The translations under genes were made by a program, and so were the position numbers. Shown here piece by piece: positions 36,241-45,668 of a DNA stretch of 64,000 bases. The stretch's first letter is position 1; each line of letters opens with the position of its first letter. The DNA comes from Aquipseudomonas alcaligenes (lineage in GTDB: Bacteria > Pseudomonadota > Gammaproteobacteria > Pseudomonadales > Pseudomonadaceae), in the NCBI RefSeq assembly GCF_003205495.1, contig NZ_QJRX01000007.1, forward strand, positions 1 to 64,000, in the 5' to 3' direction. The notes beneath the pieces were generated by a model. The model had not been told where the DNA came from. It searched no databases and saw only the letters and a program-made list of their open reading frames with translations.

Positions 36241-37386
36241 TCAGTGCGCCTGCGGCGCGGCGTTGCGCTGGTGGCGGTAGACGCTGACGGCCTCGTAGAC
36301 CGCCTTGCGCAGGCGATTGATGCCACCGATGGGGCGGTGTTCCGGCAGCGCATGCCAGGGGTTGAAGGACAGGTTGTCGCAGGCCAGGTTCTGCTCGCGG
36401 GTGTCGAAGTCCTGCGGCTCCACGCGCACGGTCGCCACTGTCTCGAACGGCGAGATGTCCTCGCTCCACTCCACGCTGGTGTCCTCGATGGGCATGTAGT
36501 GCGCGGCATTCTGCCGTTGCACCTGCAGGGCGAAGCAGGCCGGTACCCGGTCCAGCGACAGCTGCTGGTACAGGGCGTTGCGCAGGAAGTTGGGCAGCTT
36601 GGTGTTCTGCTCCGGCAACTGGTAGGGCGGACAGCTCTGCGGATCGGGGATCACCCGGTACTTGATGTTGTGCGGGCCGAGCTTGAAGGGGGCGATCGAG
36701 TTGTAGGTGGCGCTGACCGGGCTGTCCGGCGCCGGTGCCAGGGTCTTCATGGCAATGATCAGGTGGCGGATTTCCCAGCTGCGCGGGTCCCAGCTGGGGA
36801 AGAAGGCCAGCACCTTGTGGCCGTCGGCCTGGGCGGCGAAGTTCTGCTTGTACTCGGCCACGTCACGGACGAAGAACACCGAGTTGTTGAACATCACGAA
36901 GTCCTGGTTACCGGCCGTGGCCTTGCTGCTCAGCAGCTTCTCGCCGGGTACGTCGAGCAGCTTGATGGCCATGCCGCGGGCGTCGCGGGCACTGTCGAAC
37001 TGCGGGTAGGCGTTGCCGTTGGACAGGCGCATCCAGGCCTGCCAGGTCTTGCCCGGCTCGGCCAACACGCCATGGCGCAGCTCCGGCGCCAGGTCCGGCA
37101 GTACGGTCAGCTGCGCCTTCACACAGCCGTGGGCCTTGGCGTGGGCGTCGCGTAGCACGCGGGTGTTGTCGCGGTGTTGTTCGACGATGCGGATGGCGTC
37201 CTCGATGATGCCCTGGGTCAGGGCCGCCTCGTCCTTGGGGATTTCTTCCTCGGTGGATACCGGGCCGGAGAATTTCCAGGCGTAGTAGGCCTCGCCGATG
37301 CCCCAGCCGGCCAGGCCGACCAGCAGCAGGATCGACAGCAGTTTACCCAGCACGCGACCGAGCCAGAGCCAGAAACCTTTGAGCAT
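36241..37386 (-). CDS. Membrane-anchored catalase-fold heme protein
   Basis: This 381-residue protein has an N-terminal membrane helix (about 13-30) and a catalase-related domain. Heme-pocket residues can be placed: a distal histidine in AHAKAHG (His82 or His86), a distal Asn in MFNNSVFFVRD (167-168), and the proximal R-x3-Y as RKAVY (Arg360, Tyr364). It is shorter than true catalases and lacks their C-terminal extension. Catalase-related proteins of this size can act on organic or fatty-acid hydroperoxides instead of H2O2. It follows the di-heme cytochrome gene after 12 bases with an AAGGAAGG ribosome site, so the two form an operon. The substrate is an inference. Confidence 0.82.
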   Translation of the reverse strand: MLKGFWLWLGRVLGKLLSILLLVGLAGWGIGEAYYAWKFSGPVSTEEEIPKDEAALTQGIIEDAIRIVEQHRDNTRVLRDAHAKAHGCVKAQLTVLPDLAPELRHGVLAEPGKTWQAWMRLSNGNAYPQFDSARDARGMAIKLLDVPGEKLLSSKATAGNQDFVMFNNSVFFVRDVAEYKQNFAAQADGHKVLAFFPSWDPRSWEIRHLIIAMKTLAPAPDSPVSATYNSIAPFKLGPHNIKYRVIPDPQSCPPYQLPEQNTKLPNFLRNALYQQLSLDRVPACFALQVQRQNAAHYMPIEDTSVEWSEDISPFETVATVRVEPQDFDTREQNLACDNLSFNPWHALPEHRPIGGINRLRKAVYEAVSVYRHQRNAAPQAH

Positions 37387-37398
37387 GGCGGGCCTTCC

Positions 37399-39279
37399 TT
37401 AGTTGTTGTTCTGGCAGTTGGGGCCCGGCGTCCAGGCGCGGCTCTCGGCGGGCTGCAGCTGGTTTTCCAGCTTCTCGTCGCCCATCACCTTGAGGTACTC
37501 GATCAGCGCATAGCGCTCTTCGGGTTCCAGGAAGCGTCCGATCACCCCCTCGTTGCGGCAGCCGTCGCGGAATTCGTGGCCGCGGTTGCTGTTGCCGGTG
37601 ATGCGGGTATCGAACAGGAAGCCGCCCTCGAACTGGCCGGTGAGGAAGCCGGCGCGCTTGGGGTCGTACTCGAAGTTGCCGACCCAGAAGCGGGTATCGC
37701 GTTCGACCACCGGCGACAGCAGCTGGAACAGGTTGGGCACCGAGCCGTTGTGCAGGAACGGTGGGGTGGCCCAGATGCCGTGCAGCGGGCGTGCCTTGTA
37801 GCCGCGCTTCTCCTGTACGCCGATGGCCAGGCCGTAGCCGTCCATGCGCCAGCGCTCGCGCGGCTGGATGCCAGCATCGCGGTAGGCGCGGTCTTCCACA
37901 TAGGCGGTGACATAGGCCAGGCCCTTGGCGCTGGAGATGCTGGCGAAATCGACTTCCTCGAGGCTGGAGCCGAACAGCCTGACATCCAGCTTGGCCAGCT
38001 CGTCCTTCTGCCAGCCCAGCTTGCGGATATCGAAGCGGTGGTCGGCGATATTGTCGGCGGTGGTCGGGTCGGTACCGATGATGCGGGTCGGCACGATGCG
38101 CAGGTGCCATTCCGGGTCGCGCGCCGGGGCCAGGCGCTTGTCGCGCGGCACCGGGTCGGGGGCGTGGCAGTAGGCGCAGTTCTCGGCGAACAGGGCACGG
38201 CCCTGGCTGGCCAGCTTGAGATCGACCTTGCCCAGCACCTGTTCCGGCCAGGTCGGCGGCTTGAGCTGCTTGAGCGTCTCTTCCAGGGTGTAGAGGTCGC
38301 GCAGGCGCACGCTGGAAGGATAGCGCTCGTCGTGCGTCATCGGCTCGCCGTTCTCGTCGAACAGGTGCAGGGTGGCGCCAACCCCCAGCGCCTCGCCGAT
38401 GTTGCGCGCCATCGGCTGCATGGCCGAGCCGTTCCACTGCACCCAGTCGAATTTCCAGATGTCCCACACCTGCGGGTAGCTGACCGGGGCGTTGGCCACC
38501 CGGTAGTTGCTCGGGTCTATGGCATCGCCGAACACGCTGTTGGCGATGCGGCCGAAGGCGTCGGTGCGGCCGAAGCCTTCCTCGGTGGGGTAGAGGCCGC
38601 GGTGCCAGTCGTTCATCGCGGTATCCAGCAGGCGGTCGAGCACGGCCTTGAAGTCCTGGCGCAGCTGCTGCTTGCCGCTGTCGTAGTTGTCGCCCAGCAC
38701 TTCACGGGCGAAGCGGTTGAACTTCACCGGGTTGTAGTAGGTGAACAGCATGCTCATGCCCAGCGCCTGGCCGAAGCCGCCGCCCTTGAGCGTGGGCACC
38801 GTGGAAGCCAGCGAGTGCAGGGCGGCGCCACCATCGATGCGGATGGCCTGGCCCTGGTAGCGCAGCTCGCCGGTGTGGCAGGCGGCGCAGCTGATGTCGA
38901 GGTACTGGGTGCCGGTCTCGTCGTCTTGGTGGCGGGCGAAGCCCACCGGCAGGTTGCCGGGGTTCAACTCGCTGGCCATTTGCTGTGGGTCGGTGAGAAA
39001 ACCGAAGCGTGCCAAGTGGTCGGTGCGGGCGAACTTGTCGCGCGAGAAAGGCATCTCCAAGGCGGTGAACCAGACGTAGTGGAGGCCTTTCACCGTGGTG
39101 CCCTGGGGGGTGTAGTAGTAGGTCTGGCGGGCCTGCTCGCTCCACTGGTCGAGGTAGTGCACCTGCTGCGGCCTGTCGAATACCGGCAGGTTGGGATTGG
39201 CGATGTAGTAGAGGACGACCGCGAGGGCGCCGAGGATAAGCAACAGGATCAGAGCGAAAGCGCGGCGCAGGATTCGCAT
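37399..39279 (-). CDS. Di-heme c-type cytochrome of the RoxA / fatty-acid dioxygenase type
   Basis: This 626-residue protein has an N-terminal membrane helix (about 5-26) that anchors it, or leads it, into the periplasm. Two heme c sites are present, CAACH (131-135) and CAYCH (368-372), about 235 residues apart. The spacing, size and scattered His/Trp-rich segments resemble RoxA-like di-heme proteins and the P. aeruginosa oleate 10S-dioxygenase/diol synthase pair. Those are related to, but distinct from, cytochrome c peroxidases. It could therefore be a dioxygenase or peroxidase acting on a lipid. It is the first gene of the operon with the catalase-like protein. Confidence 0.8.
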   Translation of the reverse strand: MRILRRAFALILLLILGALAVVLYYIANPNLPVFDRPQQVHYLDQWSEQARQTYYYTPQGTTVKGLHYVWFTALEMPFSRDKFARTDHLARFGFLTDPQQMASELNPGNLPVGFARHQDDETGTQYLDISCAACHTGELRYQGQAIRIDGGAALHSLASTVPTLKGGGFGQALGMSMLFTYYNPVKFNRFAREVLGDNYDSGKQQLRQDFKAVLDRLLDTAMNDWHRGLYPTEEGFGRTDAFGRIANSVFGDAIDPSNYRVANAPVSYPQVWDIWKFDWVQWNGSAMQPMARNIGEALGVGATLHLFDENGEPMTHDERYPSSVRLRDLYTLEETLKQLKPPTWPEQVLGKVDLKLASQGRALFAENCAYCHAPDPVPRDKRLAPARDPEWHLRIVPTRIIGTDPTTADNIADHRFDIRKLGWQKDELAKLDVRLFGSSLEEVDFASISSAKGLAYVTAYVEDRAYRDAGIQPRERWRMDGYGLAIGVQEKRGYKARPLHGIWATPPFLHNGSVPNLFQLLSPVVERDTRFWVGNFEYDPKRAGFLTGQFEGGFLFDTRITGNSNRGHEFRDGCRNEGVIGRFLEPEERYALIEYLKVMGDEKLENQLQPAESRAWTPGPNCQNNN

Positions 39280-39492
39280 GACATCAACATCCGTGTGGCG
39301 ATTTTGTTATGGGGTACGTTTATGCCAATCCGCGCGGACGATGGCAAGCGGCCATATCACTTCGAACTGAGCCCAACTGGATGAGATTGAATGACTATGT
39401 TCTTATAAATATTCATTCCTAGTCAGCCTGGCAAACTTGCTAGCTTTAGCTTGTTTGCGCCAAATAATTGTTTTTATTGGATTTTCAAAAAA

Positions 39493-39502
39493 TTGGCGCC
39501 AA
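39493..39502. promoter_or_regulatory. Palindrome TTGGCGCCAA just upstream of the sigma-54 activator gene
   Basis: The 232-base divergent spacer 39280-39511 is unusually AT-rich for this genome. It contains the perfect palindrome TTGGCGCCAA ten bases before the activator ATG, and a half-like copy TTTGCGCCAAA at about 39454-39463. Two related GCGCCAA sites near the start suggest autoregulation. No clear -35/-10 pair was assigned. Confidence 0.35.
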
Positions 39503-39511
39503 GGAAGGGTT

Positions 39512-40843
<1,332 letters not shown>

Positions 40844-40854
40844 CGGTACGGATC

Positions 40855-42090
40855 TCAGAAGTAGTAGGGGAATTTCAGGCTGAAACTGAAGTCGGGGGCG
40901 TCCGGTGTCAGGCCGATGGCCAGGTTGGGCACTATGGTCAGTTCGTCGCTGGCAGCGAAGGTCATGCCGAGGTTGAAATAGGCCGCGTTGGCGTCGCTGC
41001 CGATGATCGACTGCCAGGACTCGCCGTCCGCGCGGATCTTGCTCTTCTGGCTGACCAGGTGGGTGAAGGAGGTCGACAGGCTCATGCGCTCGTTGAGGGC
41101 GAAGGCCATGCCCAGGCCGTACTGGAAATAGTTGCCCAGCTTGACGTCGCCGGGTTGTTTCACGCCTTCCTGGGAGCTGATGTCGGAAAAACTCTCCTTG
41201 AAGTTGTAGGTGTAGGAAAAGTTGGCGAACAGCACGGCCGGGTCCACCGTCTTTACCAGGGAAATGCCGGGCGTCAGCGACCATACACCGTTGCCGCTGG
41301 GCAGCTCCTCCGGCGTTGCCAGGTTGTCGTTGGCCGGATCCTCGCGCAGCTTGATGCCGTAGGGCTCCTTGCCGGTGGGTGCGCGGACGCGCAGGCTGGT
41401 GACCACGTCCGGAACGCCGGGTGCCTCGTCGACCAGCTTGTAGGAGATGCCGAAGCCGATATCGCCGAGCATCGCATCCGAGCTGACGCTGGTTTCCGAG
41501 ACTGTGGTGGAGGAGCCGCCGGCGCCGGCGGACTCGTAGCTGGATTCGCGATAGATCATGGGTACGTTGACTTCGAACTGCCAGCGGTCGCGCCAGTTGT
41601 AACGGGCGGCCAGGTCGAAGGTGAACAGGTCGGAGTTGATCTGGTCGATGCCGATGTCGCCGAGGAAGATGGCGTCCAGGGCCAGGAAGCCGTTGAGGAA
41701 CAGCTGACGGGTGTCGTAGTGGGTGTAAGTGATGCTCGGCTCCAGGCTGAAGGCGCCCTCACCGAAGAAGCCACTGGCCTCGTCGTAGACCGCCGCCACG
41801 CTCTGCGCCGGGCGGCTGCTTTCACGCTGCTGGCTGCCATAAGACGGAGTCGACGCGGAGCTGCGCTGCCCGCTGCCCGGGGTAGTCGCAGCAACCGACT
41901 GGCGCGGCTGACTGCTGGCCTCCAGCTGGCGTAGGCGCCGCTCGAGAATCATCAGGGCGTTCTGCTGGGCCTCATAACGCTGCTTGAGGTCGTCCAGCTC
42001 GGCACGCAATGCCGCCTCGTCGGCCAGCAACGGGGCACTCAGGACAAGGCTGCCGAGGCAGACGATCAGGCGGGGCAATGGACTGTGCAT
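40855..42090 (-). CDS. fapF: FapF-like outer-membrane amyloid exporter
   Basis: This 411-residue protein has a signal peptide (about 1-22), a periplasmic coiled coil (about 23-60), a Ser/Gln-rich linker (about 60-100) and a beta-barrel domain ending in an aromatic residue (PYYF), as expected for outer-membrane insertion. This coiled-coil-linker-barrel layout is that of FapF, the trimeric channel that secretes Fap fibre subunits. The barrel also resembles the MetA-pathway phenol transporter family. The start at 42090 follows gggaag. It is the last gene of the operon. Confidence 0.75.
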   Translation of the reverse strand: MHSPLPRLIVCLGSLVLSAPLLADEAALRAELDDLKQRYEAQQNALMILERRLRQLEASSQPRQSVAATTPGSGQRSSASTPSYGSQQRESSRPAQSVAAVYDEASGFFGEGAFSLEPSITYTHYDTRQLFLNGFLALDAIFLGDIGIDQINSDLFTFDLAARYNWRDRWQFEVNVPMIYRESSYESAGAGGSSTTVSETSVSSDAMLGDIGFGISYKLVDEAPGVPDVVTSLRVRAPTGKEPYGIKLREDPANDNLATPEELPSGNGVWSLTPGISLVKTVDPAVLFANFSYTYNFKESFSDISSQEGVKQPGDVKLGNYFQYGLGMAFALNERMSLSTSFTHLVSQKSKIRADGESWQSIIGSDANAAYFNLGMTFAASDELTIVPNLAIGLTPDAPDFSFSLKFPYYF

Positions 42091-42125
42091 GACGACTTCC
42101 CTGTGCTGAAAGGACAAAGCCTAGA

Positions 42126-42851
42126 TCAGAAACCGTTGCCACGCAGGCCGCGCAGCTGAGCCATTACACCCTGCAGGGCCATGCTGTCGGTAGCGCCGCG
42201 CTCCCTGAGGACAACCTGCAGGGCGGCCAGATTGTTCACGACCTGCTGCTGGCCGCTGATCGCGGTGTTCTGCCTGATGCCGCCGCTGCCGATGCTGTGC
42301 TGGGTGCGCCCCAGGCTCCCGGCATCGATGCTGATCTGCAGGCCACCGTTCTTGGCGATCACTTCGGCGCGCCCAAGGGCGCCCTCGACGCTCTGGTTCA
42401 GCGCGCCGCTGCCCGTGCCGGGCTCCCCGGCCTGGCCGCCACGCAGGATGTTGATCTGCACATCGTTCAGGCCCCGGTTGCCATCGCCAGCGATACGCAC
42501 GCTCTGCACCACACCCTGGGCGCTGTTGAGTCCGTTGCCACCACTGACCTGCCCCAGGCCTGCGGGAGCCTGCCCCTGGCCGGACTCCTGCAGGTCGACG
42601 TTGAGCACCGGTAACGCGGAGTTGTGCCGGAATTGCAGGCCGACCTTGGCGGCCAACTGGCCCTGCGGACCATTCCACTGTGACTGCATCACCACGCCGA
42701 AGCTGACGATGCCATTGGGCAGGGCGTAACGGCCGCGCATCTCGGCCAGTTCATGTTCCGGCACTTCCACCGCGTGGAACAGGTTTTCCGCGACCGCCGG
42801 CAGGCTGACCACGAGGGCCAGCGGCAGGAGCAGTGTCATTGGGGTTCTCAT
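42126..42851 (-). CDS. fapE: FapE-like secreted accessory amyloid protein
   Basis: This 241-residue secreted protein has a signal peptide (about 1-22) and a mature part rich in Gly, Gln and Asn. It contains loose repeats of GNRGLNDVQINIL and SGGNGLNSAQG type. The length and position, between the FapD-like peptidase and the FapF-like exporter, match FapE. The mature protein has no cysteine. The ATG at 42851 has ggaggt just upstream. An ATG four codons earlier overlaps that ribosome site and is less likely. Confidence 0.65.
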   Translation of the reverse strand: MRTPMTLLLPLALVVSLPAVAENLFHAVEVPEHELAEMRGRYALPNGIVSFGVVMQSQWNGPQGQLAAKVGLQFRHNSALPVLNVDLQESGQGQAPAGLGQVSGGNGLNSAQGVVQSVRIAGDGNRGLNDVQINILRGGQAGEPGTGSGALNQSVEGALGRAEVIAKNGGLQISIDAGSLGRTQHSIGSGGIRQNTAISGQQQVVNNLAALQVVLRERGATDSMALQGVMAQLRGLRGNGF

Positions 42852-42883
42852 CTCGACCTCCATGCGTCGAGTGGCGAGCCGGC

Positions 42884-43570
42884 TCAGAAGAAATCGCTGT
42901 GGCTGAAGCCGAACTCGATCAGCTCGGAATCCTGAATCGGGTTGAAGCCGTTCACCCGGTCGCGTGCCGTCAGCGGTTGCGGCGGGGAGAGCAGGCTGTT
43001 ATGGCGGTCATAACCGGGCCCGATGACGGCGAAGACGATGCCGTTCCAGCCCTGGGTGAATTCATCCAGCGTCAGCCGCCGATGGCCGAGTGCCGGGTCG
43101 CCGATGTACACCCACTGGTCGGTGGCCTTCTGCATCACCACGAAATGCTTGAAGCCACGAATCTCGACCAGGACTATGGTCGGCACCTTGACGCTGGCCA
43201 GCATGTTGGCCTGTAGGCGATAGCCCTTGGCCCGGAAACCTTCGGTCTGCAGGTAGTTCTTCATGTCCAGCATGGAGAAGCCCTGGCGCTCCACCAGTTG
43301 CAGATCGGCGACCTCGAGCATGCCTTCGATCACGGCCATCTCGTCCACGTCCAGTCGGTAGGCTTCGCGAAGCAGGGTGGCCAGGGCGGCGGCTCCGCAG
43401 CTGTAGTCGGTACGCTGGCGAATCAGGTCACGAAAGCGCCGTTCCTGGATGCTCTCCACTTCTTTGGTGAAGAAGTTGCCGCCGGCCAGGCCGGGAATCG
43501 GCAGGCGTGCGGCCTGCGTGGCGACTGGCAGCAGCGCGAGGCACACCAGCAATAGATCACGGAACAACAT
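42884..43570 (-). CDS. fapD: FapD-like C39-family cysteine peptidase
   Basis: This 228-residue protein has a signal peptide (about 1-20) and a C39-type papain-like domain. The catalytic Cys is in DYSCGAAALATLL (near residue 58), the His in FKHFVVM (near 142), and an Asp follows in YIGDPALG. Unlike bacteriocin exporters, the peptidase is not fused to an ABC transporter. In Fap systems FapD is the periplasmic peptidase needed for export of FapB, FapC and FapE. All three catalytic residues are present. Confidence 0.85.
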   Translation of the reverse strand: MLFRDLLLVCLALLPVATQAARLPIPGLAGGNFFTKEVESIQERRFRDLIRQRTDYSCGAAALATLLREAYRLDVDEMAVIEGMLEVADLQLVERQGFSMLDMKNYLQTEGFRAKGYRLQANMLASVKVPTIVLVEIRGFKHFVVMQKATDQWVYIGDPALGHRRLTLDEFTQGWNGIVFAVIGPGYDRHNSLLSPPQPLTARDRVNGFNPIQDSELIEFGFSHSDFF

Positions 43571-43589
43571 GTCGGGCTCCGGAAGAAGT

Positions 43590-43613
43590 GGCCTCCGGCT
43601 GAAACCGGAGGCC
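43590..43613 (-). repeat. Intercistronic hairpin after the major amyloid subunit gene
   Basis: GGCCTCCGG and CCGGAGGCC pair perfectly around a CTGAAA loop, seven bases after the fapC-like stop and 20 bases before the fapD-like start. No T run follows. Such hairpins often protect the upstream part of a polycistronic mRNA or reduce read-through. This would keep the fibre subunit more abundant than the peptidase and channel. Confidence 0.7.
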
Positions 43614-43619
43614 CGAGGG

Positions 43620-44525
43620 CTATTCGCCCATGCTGTAGCCGTTGGAGATCACCAGGCTGTTGGCCTGCTGGTTTCCGGTGCCGGCGGCCACGTTGACCCC
43701 GGCATGACCGCTGATGCCCACCAGGGCATTGGTCAGGCTGGCATCGTTGGTGGTCAGCGGGCCGGCGAGTAGCAGGAGCGGGGAGTTGAGCGTGACATTG
43801 CCGGTGGAGCTTTGCAGGGTGTCGTTGTCGGCCACCGCACTGCCCGGTGCGTTGGTCACGGCCACCGCGTTGCTCTGCTGGTTGCCGCTGCCGGCGGCGA
43901 CGTTGGCGCCGACCACGCCACTGATGTCGTTGACTGCATCGTTCAGCACCGCCTTGTTGTCGCTGCCGAGGTTGTAAGCATCGTTGCTGGTGCTGTACTG
44001 GGAGACATCCACATAGGCCTTGGCGTAACTGCTCTCGGCGCCGAACTTGCTTTCGCCATTGGCCATGGCCAGGTCGTTCTTCTGCTGGTTGTTGGCTCCC
44101 GCGGCGACGTTGGCACCGGCGACCCCGCTGAGCTCATAGAGCGCGTTCTCCAGGGTGGCATTGTTGTCGTTACCGATATTGACCACGTCGTTCCAGCGGC
44201 CGGTCTGGGATACATCGATGGTGGCGAAGACGAAGGCTTCATCGCCGGCCTCGGTATTGGCCACGGCCACGTTGTTGGCCTGCTGGTTGTTGTCGCCGGC
44301 GGCGACGTTGGCACCCAGGTTGCCGGTGGAGTTGTGCGCGGCTTCCTCCAACAGGGCATCATTGGGGGTGCCCAGGTTGTTGACATAGTTGTCGATGCTT
44401 TCCTGGGTATCGTTGATCTCCACCTTGGCACTGGTGTCTGTACCGAAATCGAACGCCATCACCGGCGAGGCGAGGGCTGCGGCGACCAGAAAAGCCAGGG
44501 GTTTGAGTGCGAACTGCGATTTCAT
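43620..44525 (-). CDS. fapC: FapC-like major functional amyloid subunit
   Basis: This 301-residue protein has a signal peptide (cleavage near ASPVMA) and four spaced copies of the motif G-x-NVAAG-x-x-NQQ-x-N (near residues 73, 139, 207 and 280), separated by Asp/Asn/Ser-rich linkers. Such Asn/Gln-rich beta-solenoid-like repeats characterise Fap amyloid subunits. It is the largest repeat protein of the operon and sits third, as FapC does. The mature chain has no Cys, whereas FapC proteins are described as ending with a Cys-x-Cys motif, so this is a divergent member. aaggag precedes the ATG. Confidence 0.78.
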   Translation of the reverse strand: MKSQFALKPLAFLVAAALASPVMAFDFGTDTSAKVEINDTQESIDNYVNNLGTPNDALLEEAAHNSTGNLGANVAAGDNNQQANNVAVANTEAGDEAFVFATIDVSQTGRWNDVVNIGNDNNATLENALYELSGVAGANVAAGANNQQKNDLAMANGESKFGAESSYAKAYVDVSQYSTSNDAYNLGSDNKAVLNDAVNDISGVVGANVAAGSGNQQSNAVAVTNAPGSAVADNDTLQSSTGNVTLNSPLLLLAGPLTTNDASLTNALVGISGHAGVNVAAGTGNQQANSLVISNGYSMGE

Positions 44526-44575
44526 GGGTGTCTCCTTACGCTGTGCCAGATTGGTTTGAAGCCAAAGTACCGGGT

Positions 44576-45151
44576 TCAGGGAACCGACATGACCCGGATG
44601 CCGACGTTGTTTATCGCTTGGTTGCCAACGCCGGCACTCTGGTTCAGCTGCACCACACCCTTGCTGCCGGCGAAGGCGCCATCGTCCAGATGAACGCTGC
44701 GACTGGCATTGGGAGTGGCTGCCACTGCCCCCGAGTGCACTTGCGCCTGGGCGACGGACTGCGCCAAGGCGAAATCGTCGAGTGCCTGCGGCGCTACGCC
44801 GACACCCATCTGTAAGATCAGGCTGTTGATGCTCTGGTTGCCGCTGCCGGCGGCTTGGTTGACACCCAGCACGCCGTTGCCGCCAGAGAACGCTGCACCA
44901 TCGATACGGGCGCTGGCTCTCTGCAGGTCGCTCGTTGCCTGTTGCAGGGCCTGCCGGTGGAGAGCCTGGGCATTGCCGCCGATGGCCAGGGTGCGGCCGT
45001 TGACCTGCTGATTGAAGTCGCCGGCCGCCTGATTGACGCTCAGACTGCCGCTGTATTCCTGGCCGCTGGCCTCGATACGGGCTTGTTGTTCGGCGGCCTG
45101 GAGGCCGCAAGCGCTGGCCAGCAGGGCGCCGGCAATGGTTAGGCGAATCAT
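44576..45151 (-). CDS. fapB: FapB-like minor amyloid subunit
   Basis: This 191-residue secreted protein has a signal peptide (about 1-20, containing its only Cys). Three repeats contain NQ[AS]AG-x-x-NQ-x-x-N (near residues 40, 99 and 168), flanked by hydrophobic strand residues. It is the nucleator-like, shorter partner of the FapC-type protein. The start overlaps the preceding stop (TGATG), giving translational coupling to the first gene. The mature part lacks cysteine. Confidence 0.72.
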   Translation of the reverse strand: MIRLTIAGALLASACGLQAAEQQARIEASGQEYSGSLSVNQAAGDFNQQVNGRTLAIGGNAQALHRQALQQATSDLQRASARIDGAAFSGGNGVLGVNQAAGSGNQSINSLILQMGVGVAPQALDDFALAQSVAQAQVHSGAVAATPNASRSVHLDDGAFAGSKGVVQLNQSAGVGNQAINNVGIRVMSVP

Positions 45152-45600
45152 CAGCGGCCTCCAATGTTGTGCAGCGGCTTGAGGCTCTGCTGGATGCTGC
45201 GGTTGATCTGCCCGCCGACATTCTGCACGGCGCCGCCACCATGCCTGGGCTGGTTGGTGTGCAGGCCGCCGAAGCCGCGCAGCTCGCCCCCGCCATGCAG
45301 GCCGCGCAGGCTGGTGTCCATGCGCAGGGCATTGCCAACGCCGCCTGATACCCGGGCGAAATCGGCATCACCCAGTGGCTCGATGGGGCCTATGGTGCGC
45401 TGCACGTGTTGATCGGGTGAGATGTCGACGGTGACCGGGGCTGCCTGTCCCGGCCCCTCACGGGTGGTCACGCGGGAAGGTACATCGCGAAGGATCAGTA
45501 TTTCGCCGGCGCCCGCCTGGGGGATGAGGGGGAGGGAGGTTGCAGCCAGTACACAGGTGACGAACATCAGCCTGGGTAATTCGTCCAGCTTGAGTCTCAT
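45151..45600 (-). CDS. fapA: FapA-like first protein of the amyloid operon
   Basis: This 149-residue protein has a signal peptide (about 1-32) and a Gly/His/Arg-rich C-terminal half (LHGGGELRGFGG, QPRHGGGAVQN). It lacks the NQ repeats of the following proteins. Its position as first gene and its size match FapA, the periplasmic factor thought to chaperone fibre subunits. I cannot recognise FapA by motif, so the symbol rests on operon order. GAGAAGG precedes the ATG at 45600. Confidence 0.55.
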   Translation of the reverse strand: MRLKLDELPRLMFVTCVLAATSLPLIPQAGAGEILILRDVPSRVTTREGPGQAAPVTVDISPDQHVQRTIGPIEPLGDADFARVSGGVGNALRMDTSLRGLHGGGELRGFGGLHTNQPRHGGGAVQNVGGQINRSIQQSLKPLHNIGGR

Positions 45601-45653
45601 GATCGATAGCCTTCTCGATATTTGCATCGTGCATCCAGCAACGGCGCAGATCT

Positions 45654-45668
45654 GGCAGAATTCGTGCC
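45654..45668 (-). promoter_or_regulatory. Sigma-54 (RpoN) promoter of the amyloid operon
   Basis: Read on the minus strand the sequence is GGCACG-AATT-CTGC. The invariant GG (45668-45667) and GC (45656-45655) have the exact 10-base spacing of -24/-12 promoters, and only one or two consensus bases differ. Transcription would start near 45643, leaving a leader of about 43 bases before the fapA-like ATG. The element is nearly palindromic, so a weaker match exists on the plus strand. Confidence 0.75.

Noticed and set aside
37174..39384. 736-codon open frame on the plus strand
   Set aside because: It is antisense to the di-heme cytochrome gene, whose two CxxCH motifs and coherent protein make the minus strand the coding one.
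43812..44693. 293-codon plus-strand frame across the amyloid subunit gene
   Set aside because: Its apparent hydrophobic repeats are only the reverse reading of the NVAAG/NQQ repeat DNA of the fapC-like gene.
43620..45371. Long 583-codon version of the fapC-like frame
   Set aside because: The upstream part overlaps the fapB-like and fapA-like genes in another frame. The ATG at 44525 has a good ribosome site and is followed by a signal peptide.
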